Source: an uncultured Butyrivibrio sp.
GTDB taxonomy: Bacteria; Bacillota; Clostridia; Lachnospirales; Lachnospiraceae
Assembly: GCA_947169985.1 (NCBI GenBank)
Contig: CAMVRW010000164.1
Coordinates: 1 to 5,716, forward strand
Reading direction: 5' to 3'
Length of the DNA stretch: 5,716 nucleotides
The notes under the pieces were generated by a model that was given only the letters and a program-made list of their open reading frames with translations, made no database searches and had not been told where the DNA came from. Each line of letters starts with the position of its first letter. Position 1 is the stretch's first letter. Shown one piece after another: positions 1 through 5,716 of the stretch. The position numbers and the translations under genes are program-made.

Positions 1-1326
1 GACCCTACCTTCAGGTACTACTGGGTAATCTCCCTTAGCCGAAACGTTGAGCTTAACAGAGGCGGCGTTCCGGGGCAGGGAGTTCTTTTGGTTGACATGA
101 ACTATGCTGTCATAGAGCAGATGATGGAAGGCGTTAACGACAACCCTTCTGAGCAGTACGTTTACCTGTGTGACAGAAGCGGAAACTTAATCTACCATCC
201 AATGCTTATGCAGATTTCAGCAGGTCTTTTCAGGGAAAACAATGCCTATGCTGCCTCCTATGAGGATGGAAGCCATAAGGAAGTGTTCCAGGGACAGAAC
301 AGGATCGTTACGGTGGAGACCATGAGCTATACTGGCTGGAAGCTGGTCAGCGTGATTCCCACAAGTAATTCATATCTTGGTATGAAAGATACCAGGTACT
401 TCGTTATCATGGTTGTTTCCATAACCCTTCTTGCTATGCTGATCCTGAACAGGCTTGTGGCAAGGCGTGTCACAAGACCTATCATAAAGCTCAACGATTC
501 CATCAGGGAAATCGAGATGGGCAATGTAAAGCCCAATGTCTATATTGGAGGGCCATCTGAGATTGAGCATCTGGGAAGGACTTTGAGAGATAGTTACAAC
601 CAGATCAACGTTCTTATGAAGGAGATGGTGGCTTCCCAGGAGGAAAAGAGAAAATCAGAGCTTGACGCTCTTCAGTCCCAGATAAACCCGCACTTCCTCT
701 ACAATACCCTGGACTCCATCGTATGGATGATCGAGGGTGAAAAGTATAACGAGGCGGTGTTCATGATAACTCAGCTGGCATCTCTTTTCAGAGTGTCTCT
801 CTCCAGCGGAAAGACCATTATCCCCATTGAGGACGAGATCAGACACGCCAGCAATTACATGAACATTCAGAAGGTCCGCTTTAAGGACGCTTTCTCCATA
901 GATTTTGATATTGAGGATGAGATAAAGAGCTTTTGCACCGTTAAGCTTATTGTCCAGCCGATCCTGGAAAATGCTGTGTACTACGGCGTTAAGGATATGG
1001 AGGACGGGGAGATCAAGGTTAAGGGCTATAAGGGCCAGGACGGAGATGTGTACATCACAGTTTCCGATAATGGCTTTGGAATGAGCGGCGAGCAGCTGGA
1101 ATTTCTTTTAACTGACGATACGAGAGTCAGGAAGAAAGGCTCAGGAGTGGGTCTTATCAATGTGCAGCGAAGGATCCAGCTGCGCTTTGGCCAGCAGTAC
1201 GGTCTTAAGATCGAGTCTGAGCCTGATGAGGGCACAGTTGTTACCATTCATCTGCCTGCAATTTCCTATAATCCGGAGAATGCCAAGGCACTGGAGACAG
1301 GAAAGGAGCTGGAAGATGAAGAATAA
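1..1326 (+). CDS. Sensor histidine kinase, YesM/LytS class (5' partial)
   Basis: The reading frame is open from base 1, so the gene begins upstream; the TTG at 88 is an internal codon, not the start. The visible 441 residues begin inside the extracellular sensor region, which has the late Cache-type signature (DRSGNLIYHP near 169-198, then TGWKLVSVIP before the membrane). One transmembrane helix follows (about bases 397-462), then a HAMP linker (about 463-620), then the His_kinase domain of the YesM family with QINPHFLYNTLDS; the phosphoacceptor His codon is 691-693. The ATPase part shows the N box (QPILENAVYYG, about 955-987), G1 (DNGFGM, from 1066) and G2 (GSGVGL, 1138-1155). All catalytic motifs are intact, so it should autophosphorylate and pass phosphate to an AraC-type YesN-like regulator, probably encoded upstream. 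Its stop overlaps the next gene, which suggests a functional pair. The signal sensed cannot be read from the sequence, but the neighbours point to a sugar. Confidence 0.93.
   Translation, partial: DPTFRYYWVISLSRNVELNRGGVPGQGVLLVDMNYAVIEQMMEGVNDNPSEQYVYLCDRSGNLIYHPMLMQISAGLFRENNAYAASYEDGSHKEVFQGQNRIVTVETMSYTGWKLVSVIPTSNSYLGMKDTRYFVIMVVSITLLAMLILNRLVARRVTRPIIKLNDSIREIEMGNVKPNVYIGGPSEIEHLGRTLRDSYNQINVLMKEMVASQEEKRKSELDALQSQINPHFLYNTLDSIVWMIEGEKYNEAVFMITQLASLFRVSLSSGKTIIPIEDEIRHASNYMNIQKVRFKDAFSIDFDIEDEIKSFCTVKLIVQPILENAVYYGVKDMEDGEIKVKGYKGQDGDVYITVSDNGFGMSGEQLEFLLTDDTRVRKKGSGVGLINVQRRIQLRFGQQYGLKIESEPDEGTVVTIHLPAISYNPENAKALETGKELEDEE
1302..1308 (+). promoter_or_regulatory. Ribosome binding site inside the kinase gene, sets the start of the next gene
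   Basis: AAAGGAG lies within the last codons of the histidine kinase gene, 7 bases before the ATG at 1316. It decides the start of the binding-protein-like gene: the same frame is open back to about 1160, but that upstream part only shadows the kinase frame, and the hydrophobic N-terminus begins right after 1316. The ATG precedes the kinase stop codon at 1324-1326, an arrangement typical of translational coupling. Confidence 0.8.
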
Positions 1327-2293
1327 AAATATGTTTATCATTGCAATTGCAGTGCTCCTTACCTTTACGTTTATTGTATCCACTTCGGCCCTTGTTATGA
1401 GCGGTATCAGCGAGGATCCGGTACAGGTTTCTGTCATCCTGGATGACTCCTCATCGGTAAGGTGGACCTCATTTATTTCAGGCCTTGAGCAGGCTGCAAA
1501 AGACACAGGGATCAAGGTGAAGGTTGTTAACACTACGAAAAACCTGTCCCTTAGCCAGCAGAATCTTTTGATAAATCAGGAGCTTAATTCAGGAGCGGAT
1601 GGCATTATTTTGCAGCTTACCAGTAGCCGCGGTACTGAGAATATGATCTCCAGTATCAGCCGAAAGGCGGTGCTGCTTTTAGTTGATACCAGCGGCGACA
1701 TGGACGTTGATGTTGAGGGCAGAAGCGCCTGCATCCAGGTCAACAACGTGGAGCTTGGAAGGGCTCTTGCCAACGAGGTTAGCATTGCTTACGGAAAGGA
1801 TCATAAGGGCAAAAAAGTTGGCATACTTGCAGGGAATCTAAGACAGAATTCCAACTCAGAAAGGCTTGAAGGATTTACGGAAAAGCTTAAGGCCTCCGGG
1901 GCAACCACAGCCTGGGTGGACAGTAATGTTAATTATGTCAGTGATAAGATAGGTCAGAGGCAGCAGGACAACCCTGCAGACATCATAGTGGCCCTGGATA
2001 ATTCTGGACTTGAAGCAGCCTGTGAGTATGCTTTAAGGCAAAGTGAGCCGCCCACGATCTTCGGAGAGGGCACCTCTATAAAGGTGGTGAGCTATCTTGA
2101 TGACGGACTTATTACCAGCATGGTAGTTCCCAACGAATACTATATGGGATACCAGTCAATTACTGCAGTTTCAAACCGTCTGGACAACAGACTTACACCT
2201 ATGGAGGATGAGACTATAGCCTTCAGGGTGGTGAACAGGGATAATCTTTTTGACGAGAACAATCAGAGACTGTTATTCCCTGTAGTTCAGTAG
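1316..2293 (+). CDS. Membrane-anchored periplasmic sugar-binding-like protein, probable sensory partner of the kinase
   Basis: A 325-residue protein of the Peripla_BP_4 (LacI/ribose-binding-like) fold. Residues 1-6 are short and basic (MKNKNM), 7-29 form one hydrophobic segment, and the binding-protein body spans about 36-320: first lobe VQVSVILDDSSS, the GADGIILQ strand (93-100), then KKVGILAG (166-173), SERLEGF (181-187), ADIIVALDNSG (221-231) and SYLDDGLITSMVVPNEYYMGY (259-279) near the C-terminus. There is no Cys after the hydrophobic segment, so it is not a lipoprotein; an uncleaved signal anchor is likely, though cleavage near residue 25 is possible. Several sugar-contact positions of MglB-type proteins are altered (see the finding). 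It overlaps the kinase gene by 11 bases and precedes an MglB-like gene by 20. Known precedent: XylFII, a membrane-associated binding protein, controls LytS in clostridia. The role as a kinase regulator is inferred; a transport binding protein is the alternative, made less likely by the missing lipobox and missing transporter genes. Confidence 0.85.
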   Translation: MKNKNMFIIAIAVLLTFTFIVSTSALVMSGISEDPVQVSVILDDSSSVRWTSFISGLEQAAKDTGIKVKVVNTTKNLSLSQQNLLINQELNSGADGIILQLTSSRGTENMISSISRKAVLLLVDTSGDMDVDVEGRSACIQVNNVELGRALANEVSIAYGKDHKGKKVGILAGNLRQNSNSERLEGFTEKLKASGATTAWVDSNVNYVSDKIGQRQQDNPADIIVALDNSGLEAACEYALRQSEPPTIFGEGTSIKVVSYLDDGLITSMVVPNEYYMGYQSITAVSNRLDNRLTPMEDETIAFRVVNRDNLFDENNQRLLFPVVQ

Positions 2294-2313
2294 TTTTTGG
2301 AGGTAGTTACATA

Positions 2314-3348
2314 ATGGGGAGAAAAAGGAAAATCCTTTCCTTTGGAATGATCTGTATACTGCTGATAGCTCTTTTAACCGGCTGCGAAGCAAAAAAGCAG
2401 GACGTTACCACGGGGAAGATCAAGATAGGAGTCACGGTTTACGATCAGTATGACACCTTTATGTCCCAGCTGACGGAGTGCTTTGTGGGGCTTGTGGAGG
2501 ATGATGTGGAGGTGGTTGTTTACAATGCATCCCAGAGCCAGCAGACCCAGAACTCTCAGGTCAGGAAGATGATCGAGGAGGGGTGCAACGTCATCTGCGT
2601 GAACCTGGTGGACAGGACAGACCCTACGGCGGTTATCGATGCTGCAAGGAAGAACGATGTGCCTATCGTTTTCTTCAACAGGGAACTGGTTGAGGGAGAC
2701 ATTGTAAGGTGGGATAAGCTCTTTTACGTTGGGGCGGATGCTGCCCAGTCCGGAAGAATGGAAGGTGAGCTGGCTGCAGCAAAGTGTCGGAGGGAGAAGA
2801 GCGTGGACAAAAACGGCGATGGCCTGATCCAGTATGTGGTCCTTGAGGGAGAAGCTGGGCATCAGGACGCTGTTATGAGGACAGAGATGTCGGTGGAAAC
2901 CCTCAGATCCAAGGGAGTTGAGGTGGATAAGCTTGGGTATGCCATAGCTAACTGGAACAGGGCTCAGGCCCAGACTAAGGTGGTCCAGTTCATTGAGGAC
3001 TACGGTGATGACCTGGAACTGATCCTGGCAAACAACGACGACATGGCCCTTGGGGCTATTGATGCCTACGAAGCTGCAGGAATAGACAGGGAGAAGTGGC
3101 CTGCTATTTTTGGTGTGGACGGAACTGATGTGGGTCTTGAAGCTGTTCGTGATGACAAAATGTGCGGAACAGTCTACAATGACAAAGAGGGGCAGGCGCT
3201 GGCTATGTACAGACTTGCGCTTATCCTTGCTAAGGGTGGATCCATTGAGGACCTTAGCAGTGATTATGAGATTACAGGAGGCAAGTATTTACGGCTTCCT
3301 TATTGGAAGGTGACCATTGATAATGTACATGATTACCTGTCAAAATAA
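2314..3348 (+). CDS. mglB: Galactose/glucose-binding lipoprotein, MglB family
   Basis: A 344-residue substrate-binding lipoprotein. The start is set by GGAGGT at 2299-2304, 9 bases before ATG. A signal peptide with a lipobox (LLTGC) makes Cys24 the lipidated residue, anchoring it to the outer face of the membrane. The body aligns well by eye with E. coli MglB: GVTVYDQYDTFM (39-50), PIVFFNRE (117-124), GEAGHQDAVMR (179-189), ANWNRAQA (212-219), LANNDDMALG (238-247), FGVDG (266-270), GTVYND (285-290). Residues matching the sugar contacts are D47, F49, N122, H183, D185, R189, W214, N241, D269 and N289. The calcium loop DKNGDGLIQ (165-173) plus E235 is also kept. It should therefore bind D-glucose and/or D-galactose with calcium. 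Normally mglA and mglC (ATPase and permease) follow; here a cellulase follows after 26 bases. It may serve a transporter encoded elsewhere, or act as ligand-loaded input to the upstream sensor. Arginine codons are mostly AGG. Confidence 0.93.
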   Translation: MGRKRKILSFGMICILLIALLTGCEAKKQDVTTGKIKIGVTVYDQYDTFMSQLTECFVGLVEDDVEVVVYNASQSQQTQNSQVRKMIEEGCNVICVNLVDRTDPTAVIDAARKNDVPIVFFNRELVEGDIVRWDKLFYVGADAAQSGRMEGELAAAKCRREKSVDKNGDGLIQYVVLEGEAGHQDAVMRTEMSVETLRSKGVEVDKLGYAIANWNRAQAQTKVVQFIEDYGDDLELILANNDDMALGAIDAYEAAGIDREKWPAIFGVDGTDVGLEAVRDDKMCGTVYNDKEGQALAMYRLALILAKGGSIEDLSSDYEITGGKYLRLPYWKVTIDNVHDYLSK

Positions 3349-3356
3349 TTTTTTTT

Positions 3357-3362
3357 GAGGAG
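3357..3362 (+). promoter_or_regulatory. Ribosome binding site of the GH9 gene, with long spacing
   Basis: GAGGAG sits 12 bases before the ATG at 3375, longer than the 7-9 bases seen for the two genes upstream. No closer in-frame start exists: the GTG at 3370-3372 is out of frame. The ATG leads directly into a clean lipoprotein signal peptide, so the start is well supported despite the spacing. Confidence 0.7.
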
Positions 3363-3374
3363 AAACTAAGTGTT

Positions 3375-5714
3375 ATGAAGAACAAAGCTTTGAGTAAGCT
3401 GCTTTGTGTGACTCTGTCTGCGATGCTTGTGTTTGGGGCAGCAGGCTGTGGAAGTCAGACAGAGCAGACCGGACAGGGTGAAGAGACCCAGGCAGTTGAA
3501 GCGGATGCTACGGCTGAGGAGGCTGCTGGGGAGGAAACTTCAGCAGAGGAATCTTCCAGTGAGGTAAGTCAGGAAGAGGATCTGGAAGACGAGGATGAGG
3601 AAGAGGAGGCTTCACTGGTAACAGGTGAGAACCTTCTTTCAAACGGAGATTTCTCCAGTGGTAAGGATCCCTGGTCATACTTCTGCCAGAACGGTATCTG
3701 CGATATGTCTATCAACAGCGAAGGTGAGCTGGATGTGGACATCAAGAATGTGGGCACGGTTGAGTACGGGGTTCAGATGTTCCATGACGGCTTCTCTCTT
3801 TATGAGGGATGCGAGTACCATCTTACCTTTGATGCAAGATGCGACATTGAAAGAAACCTGGAGATGAGATTCCAGATAAACGGCGGTGACTACCACGCAT
3901 ACTTTAGCGACAATGTGGCAGTTGGCCCTGAGACCAAGAGTTATGAGTATACTTTCACGATGAACGAGACTACAGATCCGGCTCCGAGATTCTGCTTCAA
4001 CATGGGACTTACTCCTGATCTTGATAAGTCCGTTGCGGAGCACCACGTATACTTTGATAACTTTGTACTGACAGTTACTGATGATTCCGGAAAGGTAGCA
4101 GGAAGCGGGGAGGTACAGATGCCTGACATAGCTGTAAACCAGATTGGATATTTGCCTGGTGCTTATAAGTCAGCAACCCTGCGAAAGAGTGCTCTTAAGC
4201 AGACTGCAAAGCTCATAAACGAGGCAACAGGCGAAGCTGTTCTTGAGGCTGAGATCGGAAGCGGCATAAAGGATCCTGATACAGGTGAGAAGGAAGAAGC
4301 TTTTGATTTCACTGAAGTTAATGATGAGGGAACCTATCACGTTGAGTCCGGCGAAGCAGTTTCACCAAGCTTTAAGATCGGCAAGGATGTTTATGAGGAT
4401 GCCTTTAAGGCTTCTATAAAGATGCTCTATTACCAGAGATGTGGCACAGAACTTACTGCTAAGTATGCCGGAGATTTTGCACATCCTGTATGTCACAATG
4501 AAGAGGCAGTCCTTTATGAGGACAGGACCAAGAAACTTGATGTTTCAGGCGGATGGCACGATGCAGGAGACTATGGAAGATACTCTGTAGCAGGTGCAAA
4601 GGCGGCAGCAGATCTTTTGATCGCTTATGAGAGATATCCTGATGTATTTGGAGATGACCTGGATATCCCTGAGAGCGGAAACGGAATTCCTGATGTTCTT
4701 GATGAAGCAAGATACGAGCTTGACTGGCTCCTTAAGATGCAGGCAGACAATGGCGGTGTATATCACAAGGTTACCTGCAGCAACTTCCCAGGCGAAATAA
4801 TGCCGGAGGAAGAAACTGATGAGCTTATCATCATGCCTGTTTCCACAACAGCTACCGGCGATTTCGCAGGCGTCATGGCTATGGCTTCAAGGGTGTACGA
4901 GGAAATTGATAAGCCTTTCGCAGATAAGTGTCTTGAGGCAGCCAAGAAGGCAGCAGCTTATCTTGACAAGACTCCTTCAGATAAGATTGGTTACAAAAAT
5001 CCTAACGATGTTTCAACCGGTGAATATGAAGATGAGTATGATCTTGACGAGAGATACTGGGCTTACGCAGAACTGTTCAAGACTACCGGTGACAAAGCCT
5101 TTGAGAAATCCATGAGTGAGTGGATCCCTAACAATGGACTTTCCCTTGGCTGGCAGGGCATGGCAGGTTACGGCGTATACGCATACCTCACAGCAAAGAA
5201 TACAGATCCTGCTCTTGTAGAGAAGTTTACGAACAGCGTTAACAACCTTGCAGAGGTGCTGATCAAGAAGACTAACATGTATCCATATGGTTCTTCTATT
5301 GTGGGAGATTACCCTTGGGGCAGCAACCTTACAATCGCCAACAACGGTTCCTTCATTCTTATGATGCAGGGTATCACAGACATGGCAGACAAGGTGATCG
5401 CTGACAAGCAGCTGAACTACCTGTTCGGTAACAACGCAACCGGCTACTGCTTCCTTACAGAGTTTGGAACCAACTATTCAGACCACCCTCATCACAGACC
5501 TTCACAGGCTCTTGGCAAGACCGTTCCCGGAATGATCGTCGGTGGTCCAAGTAACTCCCTTGGAGATCCATACGCAGCCAATGTGCTCAAGGGCGTACCT
5601 TCCGCTAAGTGCTACGTAGATAACTCCCAGAGTTACTCAACAAACGAGATCACAATCTACTGGAACTCCCCGGTTATCCTATTACTTGCCGGCGAGATCG
5701 CAGAGACTAAGTAA
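3375..5714 (+). CDS. Cell-surface lipoprotein cellulase: CBM4/9-like, Ig-like and GH9 domains
   Basis: A complete 779-residue secreted glycoside hydrolase ending two bases before the window edge. A signal peptide with lipobox GAAGC lipidates Cys25. Residues 26-80 are a Glu-rich, low-complexity tether. A CBM4/9-type carbohydrate-binding module spans about 84-236 (starting ENLLSNGDFSSG, ending VYFDNFVLTV). An Ig-like CelD_N domain spans about 250-337 (starting IAVNQIGYLPG). The GH9 (alpha/alpha)6 catalytic domain runs from about 340 to 777. Catalytic motifs are intact: GGWHDAGDYGRY (392-403) with Asp396 and Asp399 (base/activator of water), HPHHRPS (704-710), and NEITIYWNSP (757-766) with Glu758 as the proton donor. 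GH9 enzymes cleave beta-1,4-glucan with inversion; endo or exo/processive mode cannot be told from motifs alone. The CBM4-Ig-GH9 order resembles clostridial CbhA/CelK. There is no dockerin, C-terminal CBM3 or sortase motif, so attachment is by lipid. It is probably co-transcribed with the sugar-binding gene 26 bases upstream. Arginine codons are mainly AGA, unlike its neighbours. Confidence 0.95.
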   Translation: MKNKALSKLLCVTLSAMLVFGAAGCGSQTEQTGQGEETQAVEADATAEEAAGEETSAEESSSEVSQEEDLEDEDEEEEASLVTGENLLSNGDFSSGKDPWSYFCQNGICDMSINSEGELDVDIKNVGTVEYGVQMFHDGFSLYEGCEYHLTFDARCDIERNLEMRFQINGGDYHAYFSDNVAVGPETKSYEYTFTMNETTDPAPRFCFNMGLTPDLDKSVAEHHVYFDNFVLTVTDDSGKVAGSGEVQMPDIAVNQIGYLPGAYKSATLRKSALKQTAKLINEATGEAVLEAEIGSGIKDPDTGEKEEAFDFTEVNDEGTYHVESGEAVSPSFKIGKDVYEDAFKASIKMLYYQRCGTELTAKYAGDFAHPVCHNEEAVLYEDRTKKLDVSGGWHDAGDYGRYSVAGAKAAADLLIAYERYPDVFGDDLDIPESGNGIPDVLDEARYELDWLLKMQADNGGVYHKVTCSNFPGEIMPEEETDELIIMPVSTTATGDFAGVMAMASRVYEEIDKPFADKCLEAAKKAAAYLDKTPSDKIGYKNPNDVSTGEYEDEYDLDERYWAYAELFKTTGDKAFEKSMSEWIPNNGLSLGWQGMAGYGVYAYLTAKNTDPALVEKFTNSVNNLAEVLIKKTNMYPYGSSIVGDYPWGSNLTIANNGSFILMMQGITDMADKVIADKQLNYLFGNNATGYCFLTEFGTNYSDHPHHRPSQALGKTVPGMIVGGPSNSLGDPYAANVLKGVPSAKCYVDNSQSYSTNEITIYWNSPVILLLAGEIAETK

Positions 5715-5716
5715 AT

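Noticed and set aside
88..90. TTG as start codon of the kinase gene
   Set aside because: The frame is open to base 1 with family-typical sequence before it (SLSRNVEL...GQGVLLVD), and no ribosome site precedes the TTG.
1160..1315. N-terminal extension of the second gene upstream of 1316
   Set aside because: It lies wholly within the conserved kinase ATPase region in another frame and has no domain-like sequence; the ribosome site and signal anchor fit the ATG at 1316.
2374..2862. 162-codon open frame on the minus strand inside the MglB-like gene
   Set aside because: It is antisense to a clearly conserved coding region, has no recognisable protein features and no ribosome site that stands out; a shadow frame.
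3296..3324. Possible promoter for the cellulase: GATAAT at 3319-3324 with TTCCTT 17 bases upstream
   Set aside because: The -10 element is good, but the -35 is poor and both lie inside coding sequence; such matches arise by chance. Worth a look only if transcript data show a start near 3331.
3349..3356. Run of eight T after the stop codon of the MglB-like gene, possible intrinsic terminator
   Set aside because: No GC-rich inverted repeat precedes it, and the ribosome site of the next gene starts immediately after; more likely an A/T-rich spacer.
3580..3610. GA-rich run that could be a simple-sequence repeat or phase-variable tract
   Set aside because: The repeat is imperfect (mixed GAA, GAG, GAC, GAT codons) and in triplets, so slippage would not shift the frame; it reads as selected acidic codons.
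3569..3757. Minus-strand open frame with a serine-rich tail opposite the acidic linker
   Set aside because: The Ser run is just the reverse complement of the GAG/GAA/GAT repeats encoding the Glu/Asp tether.

Overview
The window is a tightly packed, single-strand (+) stretch with four genes and almost no non-coding DNA. It looks like chromosomal DNA of an anaerobic, fibre-degrading Firmicute, most plausibly a Lachnospiraceae/Butyrivibrio-type gut or rumen bacterium. This rests on the gene content (YesM-type histidine kinase, lipoprotein sugar-binding protein, surface-anchored GH9 cellulase), strong AGGAG-type ribosome sites, Gram-positive style lipoboxes, heavy AGA/AGG arginine codon use and moderate GC content. 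The taxonomic call is inference, not proof.

Layout: (1) 1-1326, the 3' part of a YesM/LytS-class sensor histidine kinase whose start lies upstream of the window. (2) 1316-2293, a membrane-anchored periplasmic-binding-protein-like protein that overlaps the kinase gene by 11 bases and has its own ribosome site. (3) 2314-3348, a lipoprotein galactose/glucose-binding protein of the MglB family in which the known sugar-contacting and calcium-binding residues are all preserved. (4) 3375-5714, a large lipoprotein endoglucanase/cellobiohydrolase with an acidic tether, a CBM4/9-like module, an Ig-like domain and a GH9 catalytic domain. Gaps between genes are -11, 20 and 26 bases, and no terminator is visible, so one polycistronic unit is the simplest reading.

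How they may work together (inference): the kinase and the anchored binding-protein-like partner resemble known pairs in which a non-transport sugar-binding protein controls a LytS/YesM kinase (XylFII-LytS for xylose is the precedent). The MglB-like lipoprotein would capture glucose or galactose at the cell surface, either for an ABC transporter encoded elsewhere or as a second sensory input. The GH9 enzyme would release cello-oligosaccharides from beta-glucan on the same cell surface. The cognate response regulator and the transporter ATPase and permease are not in the window. No RNA genes, mobile elements, CRISPR arrays or significant repeats were seen.
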